Shown: positions 6,748-13,174 of the stretch, in pieces | Position numbering within the stretch: the first letter of the stretch is position 1 | Layout: each line of letters starts with the position of its first letter | Source of the DNA: Deltaproteobacteria bacterium | GTDB lineage: Bacteria > Desulfobacterota > DSM-4660 > Desulfatiglandales > HGW-15 | DNA: 27,689 bases | Assembly: GCA_019308985.1 (NCBI GenBank) | Contig: JAFDHB010000028.1 | Span: forward strand, 1-27,689 | Direction of reading: 5' to 3' | Translations under genes and position numbers: made by a program | Notes under the pieces: model-generated | Seen by the model: the letters and a program-made list of their open reading frames with translations, nothing else | What the model was told of the DNA's origin: nothing | The model's database searches: none

Positions 6748-8001
6748 ATGGATGAAAAGACGCGAGAAGAATTGCTGGGACTTTTCCGAAGCAAGCTGAA
6801 CCAGGCGATGAGATTCTATCTGGAGACATGCTCCCGTTGTGGCGTCTGTACTGAAGCGTGTCACGTATATGCTTCAATGGGGCAGGTGAAATACATCGCT
6901 GCTTACAGGCACGAAATTGTCAGGAGAATCTACAAGAAATATTTCAAGGCCAGGGGAAGGCTGTGGCCGTCCGTGGGAGAGGCCAAGGAATTGACTGAAA
7001 TGGCCCTCGAAGAACTTTACGAGGCTGCCTATTCCTGTACAGGTTGCAGGCGTTGCATGGTATACTGCCCCCACGGGATCGATACCCAGATGCTTATGTC
7101 AATCGCCAAACTGCTCCTGGTGGGAGCAGAGGCTGAACCGGAGATCCTGACCCTCCTGGCAGACACTTCCATTGAAAAGGGAAAGAGTCTCGAGCTGTTC
7201 AAGGAGAGCTTCCTCGAGGGGATCAGAAAGCTTGAAAAAGAAGTTGTAGAAAGATGGAAGTTGGAAGCGGGGAAAACCGCAATCCCGGTGGATGTCAAGG
7301 GAGCAGACCTGCTTTACGTGGCCTTGGCCGGTGCCCATTCCATCGTTCCCACGGCTGCGATCTTCAATGCGGCGGGTGAGAACTGGACGCTGAGCTTTTT
7401 CGAGGCTGTAAATTTCGGGGCATTCGTAGGTGATCCGACCCGCACCAAGTTAATAACGGACAGAATCACAGGGGAGGCAAGGCGCCTGAAGGTAAAAGAG
7501 GTCTGCATCTGCGAATGCGGGACCGCCTTTCGCGTCATGAAGCAGACGGCGGGAGAGCAACCTTTCCAGGTTACTTCCGTCACAGAAGTACACGCCAGGT
7601 ATCTGAAAGAAGGGCGGATCAAGTTGGACAAATCCAGATTCAATGTCCCGATCACTTACCATGATCCCTGCCAGATTGCAAGAAACGGCGGAGTCATAGA
7701 CGAACCCCGGTACATTCTGAGCCACCTTACGGACGACTTCCGGGACATGACCCCGGACGTAAGATATAATTGGTGCTGCGGAGGGGGAGGAGGACTGGTA
7801 GCCCTTGGCGAGGAAACCCTTGACTTTCGCATGAAGTCCTCAAGGGTCAAGGTGGAGCAGATCAATGAGACAGGGGCCAAAATCTTGGCCACCGCCTGCG
7901 AGAACTGTCACACCCAGTTGAGCAACCTCAACGACCATTACAAAATGGGGGTAGATGTTCAGTTCCTGAGCTCCCTTGTCGCTGAGGCATTGGTTCAGTA
8001 A
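6748..8001 (+). CDS. HdrD/DsrK-like iron-sulfur oxidoreductase subunit
   Basis: The 417-residue protein has two N-terminal 4Fe-4S motifs (C28, C31, C34, C38 and C97, C100, C103, C107). It also has one complete C-terminal CCG motif: C308 in YHDPC, C343-C344 in NWCCGG, and C384/C387 in ACENC. The first CCG repeat (about 188-258) is degenerate, keeping only CICECG. One working CCG site matches DsrK rather than the two-site HdrD. This site holds the non-cubane cluster that reduces or oxidises a disulfide in heterodisulfide reductase. With the adjacent cytochrome b it resembles an HdrDE/DsrMK membrane complex. Neighbouring DsrE2 and TusA suggest a protein persulfide or trisulfide as partner, which is inferred. 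ETF-quinone type oxidoreductases use a related fold and are the main alternative. Confidence 0.87.
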   Translation: MDEKTREELLGLFRSKLNQAMRFYLETCSRCGVCTEACHVYASMGQVKYIAAYRHEIVRRIYKKYFKARGRLWPSVGEAKELTEMALEELYEAAYSCTGCRRCMVYCPHGIDTQMLMSIAKLLLVGAEAEPEILTLLADTSIEKGKSLELFKESFLEGIRKLEKEVVERWKLEAGKTAIPVDVKGADLLYVALAGAHSIVPTAAIFNAAGENWTLSFFEAVNFGAFVGDPTRTKLITDRITGEARRLKVKEVCICECGTAFRVMKQTAGEQPFQVTSVTEVHARYLKEGRIKLDKSRFNVPITYHDPCQIARNGGVIDEPRYILSHLTDDFRDMTPDVRYNWCCGGGGGLVALGEETLDFRMKSSRVKVEQINETGAKILATACENCHTQLSNLNDHYKMGVDVQFLSSLVAEALVQ

Positions 8002-8016
8002 GGAATCCGGCCTGAT

Positions 8017-8166
8017 TCACGGTGCGAGAAGAACCTGGTCCCCAAAGTGTTCTTGCAGGGAATGCTTTAGGGCCTCCACTGATTTGCGATCCAAGAATTC
8101 AACGATGAGCTCGCCCCTGTCTTCCACCACCAGCTTACCATGGCTCTCAACCACTTCGGCCACCAT
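8017..8166 (-). CDS. Small hypothetical protein, 49 residues
   Basis: This short frame starts at ATG 8166 with GGGGGTG four to five bases upstream and ends in TGA at 8017. It lies 14 bases after the DUF72 stop on the same strand. The product begins MVAEVVESHGKLVVEDRG and ends QEHFGDQVLLAP. It is acidic and soluble, with an alternating beta-like start and an amphipathic helix. I recognise no family. Good ribosome binding site, tight packing and sensible composition support it, but the length is too short to be sure. It converges on the hdrD-like gene, leaving only 15 bases between the two. Confidence 0.5.
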   Translation of the reverse strand: MVAEVVESHGKLVVEDRGELIVEFLDRKSVEALKHSLQEHFGDQVLLAP

Positions 8167-8180
8167 TCACCCCCTGTTTC

Positions 8181-8927
8181 CTACTCTATTCCCAGCAACT
8201 CCTTGAGCCTGGCCGCGTTCTTGACAGCGAAGCCTTCATAATCATTATCAAAATAGATAAAGAGCCTCCTATCCCACCTCCTAATCTTATCAGCCCATTC
8301 CTTCAACTCCTCCTCTGAGTAACAGGAGGCGTACAGCTTCTTGGACCCGTGCAGCCGTATATATACGAAATCAGCGGTCACCACTTCTATGTATGGATAC
8401 CGGCCGGCCGTGTCAGAGATGCAAAATGCTATGTTGTACCTCTCCATTATCTTGAAGGCATCATCATTTACCCAGGACTGGTGTCTCACCTCCAAGGCAT
8501 GCTGGAACGATGGCCTCAGCTCCCGGCAAAAGGACTCAAATAGGGCCTTGTCGAAGGACAGGCTCGGAGGAAGTTGAAACAAAATAGGCCCCAGTTTTTC
8601 TCCGAGGCATTCGACTCCCTCATACAGCCTGTTAATGGGTTCTTTGGGCTCGCTCAGTCTTCTTGTATGGGTAATATACTTGTTCCCCTTTACTGACCAC
8701 AGGAAGCCCTCCGGGGTCCTTGCATACCAGTTCTTAAAGGTGCTTGGCGCAGGGAGCCTGTAAAAAGTGGCATTGACCTCGACCGTATTGAAATGTCTTG
8801 CATAGTAGTCCAGCCATTTGGCCTGCGAAACCCCCTCTGGATAAAAGATTCCCTTCCAGTGTTTGTAGTTCCAGCCGGAAGTCCCCACTCTCCAATCTGC
8901 CGGGCGTTTCTTAAGGGGCCTTTTCAT
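8181..8927 (-). CDS. DUF72 family protein (YecE-like)
   Basis: The 248-residue TIM-barrel-like protein has DUF72 hallmarks: VGTSGWNYKHWKGIFYPEG at the N-terminus, HFNTVEVNATFYRLP near residue 50, WSVKGNKYITH near 76, ILFQLPPS near 115, ALEVRHQSW near 142, YIRLHGS near 190 and FIYFDNDYEGFAVKNA near the end. The family is widespread, and its biochemical role is not settled. Its ATG lies inside the last codons of the decarboxylase gene (17-base overlap), so the two are co-translated, although no functional link is obvious. Confidence 0.92.
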   Translation of the reverse strand: MKRPLKKRPADWRVGTSGWNYKHWKGIFYPEGVSQAKWLDYYARHFNTVEVNATFYRLPAPSTFKNWYARTPEGFLWSVKGNKYITHTRRLSEPKEPINRLYEGVECLGEKLGPILFQLPPSLSFDKALFESFCRELRPSFQHALEVRHQSWVNDDAFKIMERYNIAFCISDTAGRYPYIEVVTADFVYIRLHGSKKLYASCYSEEELKEWADKIRRWDRRLFIYFDNDYEGFAVKNAARLKELLGIE

Positions 8928-10623
8928 TGCTCAACGCCTTCTTGTACGCCTGTTCAAACTCCTTCCACAATCTCATGCCCAGACGATTCTGAGTCCTTAC
9001 TATTTCCTCCAGGATGCCCCTGTCCGTGAGGGGGTTGGATAGTACGGCCCGCAATACCACGATGTTCTGGGGACGGTACTTGGTAGATTCAAGTGTCGTC
9101 CTCGAAACAAAGGTGGTGTCGTCCATCCGAAGTGCCTTGTGCAGTTTCACGTTCAAGGCATTTATCAGTCGATTTATCTTTCGCACCCTCCTTTCAATGG
9201 TCTGCCTTTCTTTTCTGGTCCTGGCCCTGTTCTTCTCCTGCTGCCATGCTGTCAGCCGGAGCTTGACCTCTGCCGGTATGAAACGATAATTGATGATAAA
9301 TAGTTCGGGTATATTGAGCGTCTCGAAGTTACCGCACCCGTCAATTATCTCCTTAAGGGAATCCGTGTTTGCCCTTGCGCTCTTGAAAAGGAGCCTGTAT
9401 CCGTCCCTGCCCATTATCTTCAAGGACGCCCAAGGTTTCAAACAGGCAAAGGGGCGGGAGCCCTCTATGGTAAACCTCCCGGTATCCACCGAATTGCGAC
9501 GAATGATGTAATTGGAGGTATGCTTCAGGTAGTTAAGGTCCTTCTCGTTTCGGAACAGCACCAGGCCCATGGACATGGGACAGTAGAGGAGCTTGTGGGC
9601 ATCGATGGACACGGAATCCGCCTCCTCTATCCCTTCAAACATGGGCCTGTACTCCTCTACCAGCATTGCCGAACCACCCCAGCATGCATCCACGTGAAAA
9701 TGGGACCCTATCCTGCGAGAGATCTCCCCCAGCTTCTGGAGATTGTCCACGTTCCCCGTTTCCGTGGTACCCGCTATCCCAACTATGGCTATGACCTTCG
9801 TCTTTTCCCTTTGGCCTTCCAAGGACTCGATTTTCCTGTTCAGCTTCTTGATGTCAATTCTGTTGAAACGGTCGACTGGTACGTTTATGACGTTTTCTTC
9901 GCCCATGCCCAGGAGATTTGCCGCCTTCCTTATGGAGTAATGTCCCCTTGTGGAAACCAATATCACGCCCTTGTCATATTTGTAGTGACTCAAGGCGGAT
10001 TTCATTCCTGCCGCCCTTACACCTGGGAACTTTCCGTCGGGAGGGAACGCCTTTTCCCTCGCCACCGCCAGGGCAGTCAAATTCGCAATGGTCCCGTCCG
10101 ATGTGACATTACCAAGAGCTATCCTCGGGTTCTGGATATTCTTTTCATAAAACCTCTCCGACCTGTCGAATATCAATCGGTGAAACCAAGCCACCAGTTC
10201 CCTTTCAACAAAACTTGAGGCCTTGGCTGTTTCTATCTTGACCTGATTCTGGTTCAGGGTCGCAATAATCATTTCAAGCAGTATCATGAAATAGGGTACG
10301 GCGCTGATCATGTGACCGATGTAGTAAGGGCTTCCCACCCTGACGGAATGGGCTGCAACCTTATCCCTTATCTCCTCCAGGACGTCCTTTATGAGGTGAG
10401 GTTGGTCAGGAATGGAGGTTTGGTTGAAGATCCTGCTCAGCTCCGGGAGAGTAATACTGCTATGGATACCACCCTTCTCTTTGAAGAAGTGATGAATCAT
10501 CTCCAGCAACTGCTGCCCGAATTCCATGAACTTATCCGGGGAATCCGGCATTATGAACAGCTTCCTCAGGTATTCCAGCGAAGCCTTTATTTCCTTGTTT
10601 CTCTTGTCCATAGCAAAGCCCAA
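8911..10623 (-). CDS. PLP-dependent decarboxylase (group II; PanP-like aspartate/glutamate decarboxylase family)
   Basis: The 570-residue fold-type I enzyme has GNVTSDGTIANLTAL (171-185) for phosphate binding and GHYSIRKAA with H228, which stacks on the cofactor. HVDACWGG with D312 pairs with the pyridine nitrogen, and DAHK carries the Schiff-base lysine K344. The N-terminal SLEYLRKLFIMPDSPDKF and the overall length recall the putative aspartate 1-decarboxylases (PanP) that make beta-alanine for pantothenate. Glutamate or aromatic amino acid decarboxylation cannot be excluded. The start is uncertain: TTG 10623 and ATG 10611 both lack a clear ribosome binding site, and the frame stays open upstream to about 10707, where a GGAGGTG lies. 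TTGAAA-17-TTAATC on the minus strand near 10735-10765 is a possible promoter. Confidence 0.85.
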   Translation of the reverse strand: MGFAMDKRNKEIKASLEYLRKLFIMPDSPDKFMEFGQQLLEMIHHFFKEKGGIHSSITLPELSRIFNQTSIPDQPHLIKDVLEEIRDKVAAHSVRVGSPYYIGHMISAVPYFMILLEMIIATLNQNQVKIETAKASSFVERELVAWFHRLIFDRSERFYEKNIQNPRIALGNVTSDGTIANLTALAVAREKAFPPDGKFPGVRAAGMKSALSHYKYDKGVILVSTRGHYSIRKAANLLGMGEENVINVPVDRFNRIDIKKLNRKIESLEGQREKTKVIAIVGIAGTTETGNVDNLQKLGEISRRIGSHFHVDACWGGSAMLVEEYRPMFEGIEEADSVSIDAHKLLYCPMSMGLVLFRNEKDLNYLKHTSNYIIRRNSVDTGRFTIEGSRPFACLKPWASLKIMGRDGYRLLFKSARANTDSLKEIIDGCGNFETLNIPELFIINYRFIPAEVKLRLTAWQQEKNRARTRKERQTIERRVRKINRLINALNVKLHKALRMDDTTFVSRTTLESTKYRPQNIVVLRAVLSNPLTDRGILEEIVRTQNRLGMRLWKEFEQAYKKALSNEKAP

Positions 10624-10795
10624 TATCTTGTCGTTTTCAGCAACCAGTTCCGAGCCCGGCTTTTTCTTCTGCCCCCTGTCCCACGGCCTCCGGGCGTGCC
10701 TTGCTCTTCACCTCCACACGGAGATGTAGAGATTAAAACAGATACGTCAATTTTTTCAATGTTTTTTGATAGGTTGGGGAGAGGTAAAAAGGGGC

Positions 10796-11019
10796 GGGGA
10801 GCGATCTTTCAACATCGCCTCCCTTGGAAACTCAAGACTATGGATCCACAAAATGAATTCCGGGATGCGGTGTCTGCCGGTCCTGCCACAGGGGAAAGAA
10901 GCAGTATCACCTGCATCCCGGAAATGGATTTGACGCCTACGCAGACCCCCTACTTGCTATCACCAGGGGCCCATGGCTGTCCTTTGGACATTTCTTTGGG
11001 GGTCATTGTGGCGCTCAAA
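10796..11019. repeat. Cluster of three hairpins flanked by an imperfect direct repeat; possible structured RNA or element remnant
   Basis: Hairpin 1: GGGG-A-GCGAT (10796-10805) with ATCGC-C-TCCC (10814-10823), nine pairs around one mismatch. Hairpin 2: TTCCGGGATGCGGTG (10858-10872) with CACCTGCATCCCGGAA (10908-10923), fifteen pairs with a one-base bulge. Hairpin 3: TTTGACGCC (10929-10937) and GACCCCC (10944-10950) with GGGGGTC (10998-11004) and GGCGCTCAAA (11010-11019), enclosing a perfect TGTCC-TTT-GGACA. ATGGATCCA recurs at 10840-10848 and 11020-11028, each followed by ATTC, GG and ATGCGG. The function is unknown: non-coding RNA, untranslated structure or a decayed small mobile element. Confidence 0.5.
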
Positions 11020-11212
11020 ATGGATCCAGAGCTATTCTGGATGCGGAGGATTAAAGCAAATTATGTGCCATATTAGATTATTTCATCAAATTACTATTTT
11101 TATGCTGATTTATTAGATACTTATCCGATCTTTGCCCCACCCTGTCAACAGATCGAGGTGGGTCTTGTCCATACAGTGTGTCAAAAACAATACAAAAAAC
11201 GGCAGCTAGGTG

Positions 11213-11234
11213 CAATTTATGTACAATTTATGTA
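11213..11234. repeat. Tandem 11-bp direct repeat
   Basis: CAATTTATGTA occurs twice in immediate succession (11213-11223 and 11224-11234), 28 bases downstream of the acyl-CoA synthetase stop in its direction of transcription. It could be a binding site or slippage product. Confidence 0.6.
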
Positions 11235-11261
11235 ACACTGACGGGCTGCCCGCCAATGGAT

Positions 11262-12836
11262 TCACAAAACCTTGAAGCTCTCTGTGAAACCTGCGTATTT
11301 TTCCCTGAGCTTCGGCTTCTCAATTTTCCCCGTGGGATTCCTGGGCACATCGTCGAAAAACACCCTCCTTGGCCTCTTGTACTTCGGCAGGCCTTGGCAG
11401 TATTCAATTACCTCTTCTTCTGTCATATGCCGCCCAGGTTTCATTTTTACTATGGCGGCAGGGACTTCCCCCAGCCTATTATCCGGTATGCCAATCACCG
11501 CGGCGTCCTGTATGTTATCATTCTCCATCAGAAAATTCTCCACTTCAACAGGCATGATGTTCTCTCCTCCTGAAATAATCACGTCCTTTTTCCTGTCCAC
11601 AAGCCAGATGAAACCATCCTCGTCATAACGGGCCATATCGCCTGTGAGCAGCCAGCCATCTACAAGGGTCTTCCTGGTTGCCTCAGGATTCTTGTAATAC
11701 TCCTTCATCACACCGGGCCCCCTGACCACCAGTTCTCCTACCTGCCCCGGCGGAAGATCATTCCAGGCCTCGTCTACTATCCTGCATTCCCAATCAAAGC
11801 CGGGTCTTCCGATTGCGCCGACCTTGTGAAAGTTTTCCATGCCCAGGTGGACGACACCCGGCCCAGTGCATTCGCACAGGCCGTAGTTGGTATCATATTG
11901 ATGATGTGGGAATACCTCTTTCCATCTCCTGACCAGGCTTGGAGGGACAGGCTGTGCCCCTATGTGCATCAACCGCCACTGCTCCAGCCCGTATTCCTCC
12001 AGGCGGACCTCTCCCTTTTCAAGGGCCACGAGAATATCCTGGGCCCATGGAACAAGCAACCAGACAATGGTGGCTCCCTCTTCAGAGACGGCTTCCAAGA
12101 TCCATTTCGGCCTTGCTCCCTTCAATATGACGCCCCTCCCTCCTACTATAAAGCTTCCGAACCAATGCATCTTGGCTCCTGCATGGTAGAGGGGCGGGAT
12201 ACAAAGAAAGACGTCTTCATGGGTCTGGTTGTGGTGCCTGTTCTCCACTATGCATGAGAACTCCAAGTTCCTGTGGGTGAGCAAGACGGGCTTGGGCATG
12301 CCCGTGGTCCCGGAGGTAAAGTATAGCCCTGCTTCATCCAAGGGGGTGATCTCAACCGGGGGGTCCTCCTTGCTCCCGGTACTCAAAAAGGTCTCATAGT
12401 CCTGTGCATAGGGCGGCGGATCTTCCTCAGAATTGACGCAGACAAAATCTTTGACACTATCCAACTTGTCTACGATCCCGTCGATGGATCCTTCAAGCTC
12501 CTCTCCAAAGATCAGTATCTTCCCTTCGGAGACCTCGGCGCAATACCTTATCTCTTCGGGCGTGAAGCGAAAGTTCAGAGGTACGGCCCAGGCACCGGTC
12601 TTTAATATCCCAAAATAGAGGGGAAGCCACTCAAGGCGGTTTTTCATGAACAGCATCACCTTATCGTCCCTTCCTACCCCCCTCCTGATCAGTGCATTCG
12701 CCACCTTGTTGGCCGTGTCATCAAACTCCTTCCAGGTTACAGCCTTCCTGGCGCCCCGTTCAGGGTCTATTTCCACCAGGGCCGTCTCATGGCCGTACAT
12801 CCTTGCATTTCTTTTCAAGATCTCGGTGACAATCAT
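11262..12836 (-). CDS. AMP-forming acyl-CoA synthetase/ligase
   Basis: This 524-residue ANL-superfamily enzyme activates a carboxylic acid with ATP to an acyl-adenylate and then to acyl-CoA. Motifs: TSGTTGMPKP (174-183) as phosphate loop, YGLCECTG (318-325), the GWLLTGD segment (394-400) with its conserved aspartate, the hinge DRKKDVIISGGENI (414-427), and the catalytic lysine K504 in NPTGK. The substrate cannot be read from sequence, and medium- or long-chain fatty or aryl acids are all possible. I start it at ATG 12836, preceded by AGGTGGTGG. The frame is open for 56 more codons upstream to 13004, but that part runs through a terminator hairpin and looks non-coding. It shares strand with the ADP-forming ligase upstream, so the cell has two energetic routes to acyl-CoA side by side. 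Confidence 0.92.
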   Translation of the reverse strand: MIVTEILKRNARMYGHETALVEIDPERGARKAVTWKEFDDTANKVANALIRRGVGRDDKVMLFMKNRLEWLPLYFGILKTGAWAVPLNFRFTPEEIRYCAEVSEGKILIFGEELEGSIDGIVDKLDSVKDFVCVNSEEDPPPYAQDYETFLSTGSKEDPPVEITPLDEAGLYFTSGTTGMPKPVLLTHRNLEFSCIVENRHHNQTHEDVFLCIPPLYHAGAKMHWFGSFIVGGRGVILKGARPKWILEAVSEEGATIVWLLVPWAQDILVALEKGEVRLEEYGLEQWRLMHIGAQPVPPSLVRRWKEVFPHHQYDTNYGLCECTGPGVVHLGMENFHKVGAIGRPGFDWECRIVDEAWNDLPPGQVGELVVRGPGVMKEYYKNPEATRKTLVDGWLLTGDMARYDEDGFIWLVDRKKDVIISGGENIMPVEVENFLMENDNIQDAAVIGIPDNRLGEVPAAIVKMKPGRHMTEEEVIEYCQGLPKYKRPRRVFFDDVPRNPTGKIEKPKLREKYAGFTESFKVL

Positions 12837-12942
12837 TTCTTTCCACCACCTTTCAAATAACTGCATCGCCCGGAGCACAAGAGAATGACAGATATCTTGT
12901 GCTTCCTGCCTTTGTGCGGATTGACGGCAGTCATCAGGCCAC

Positions 12943-12981
12943 AAAAAAAAAGGCCGTGAGCACTCTCGATGCCCACGGCCT
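12943..12981 (-). terminator. Intrinsic terminator upstream of the acyl-CoA synthetase gene
   Basis: On the minus strand AGGCCGTG (12981-12974) pairs perfectly with CACGGCCT (12958-12951), followed by a run of eight to nine T (12951-12943). It could end transcription from the ADP-forming ligase gene, or act as the terminator of a structured leader 107 bases before the synthetase start. Confidence 0.8.
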
Positions 12982-12999
12982 GTACTTGCAAACATATCC

Positions 13000-13064
13000 A
13001 TCATTCAACCCGCGGGCATACCACACCTCCCGTAATAGTAATACCTACGCCCGGATTGAATGAT
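13000..13064 (-). promoter_or_regulatory. Bulged 19-bp stem-loop with embedded Shine-Dalgarno and mini-ORF; candidate leader RNA
   Basis: On the minus strand ATCATTCAATCC pairs with GGGTTGAATGAT (12 pairs, one G-U). After a two-base bulge, GGGCGTA pairs with TATGCCC (7 pairs, one G-U). The 25-base loop contains GGGAGG, correctly spaced before ATG 13019, which lies in the stem and opens a four-codon frame MPAG ending at 13005. The intrinsic terminator begins 19 bases further on. A TTGACA at 13151-13146 with AT-rich sequence after it may be a promoter for this RNA, but no clean -10 is seen. No known riboswitch consensus was recognised. It could be a cis-regulatory leader of the synthetase, or a small RNA. 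Confidence 0.5.
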
Positions 13065-13174
13065 CGACCTGATCTGCATCTAACTTCTCTCTAATAAGCC
13101 TGATTCGTCTTTACGTCTTTATAAATTCTCATTTCCTTTTTCATCTGTCAAGGGAATTCTTGCTTGCCCTATCA

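Larger units (their letters stand above)
10624..11261. other. 638-base gene-free region between the acyl-CoA synthetase and the decarboxylase
   Basis: No convincing gene is present. The decarboxylase-proximal part (10624-10790) holds its leader and possible promoter. From 10796 to 11019 lie three strong hairpins (separate entry). An AT-rich part follows (11050-11130), then a CCCACC/GGTGGG hairpin (11136-11141 and 11157-11162) and an 11-bp tandem repeat. The long plus-strand open frame across it is mostly antisense to the decarboxylase and resembles no protein I know. Confidence 0.7.

Noticed and set aside
10857..11055. Open frame with a CRSCH (CxxCH-type heme) motif
   Set aside because: It has no start codon or ribosome binding site, is stopped at 10854, and passes through the long stems. 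The motif is probably chance.
10312..11076. 254-codon plus-strand frame running from the decarboxylase into the gene-free region
   Set aside because: About a third is antisense to the decarboxylase, and the rest crosses the hairpin cluster. No domain is recognisable.
12837..13004. 56-codon N-terminal extension of the AMP-forming synthetase
   Set aside because: It crosses an intrinsic terminator and a stem-loop, looks unlike the family's N-terminus, and ATG 12836 has a good ribosome binding site.
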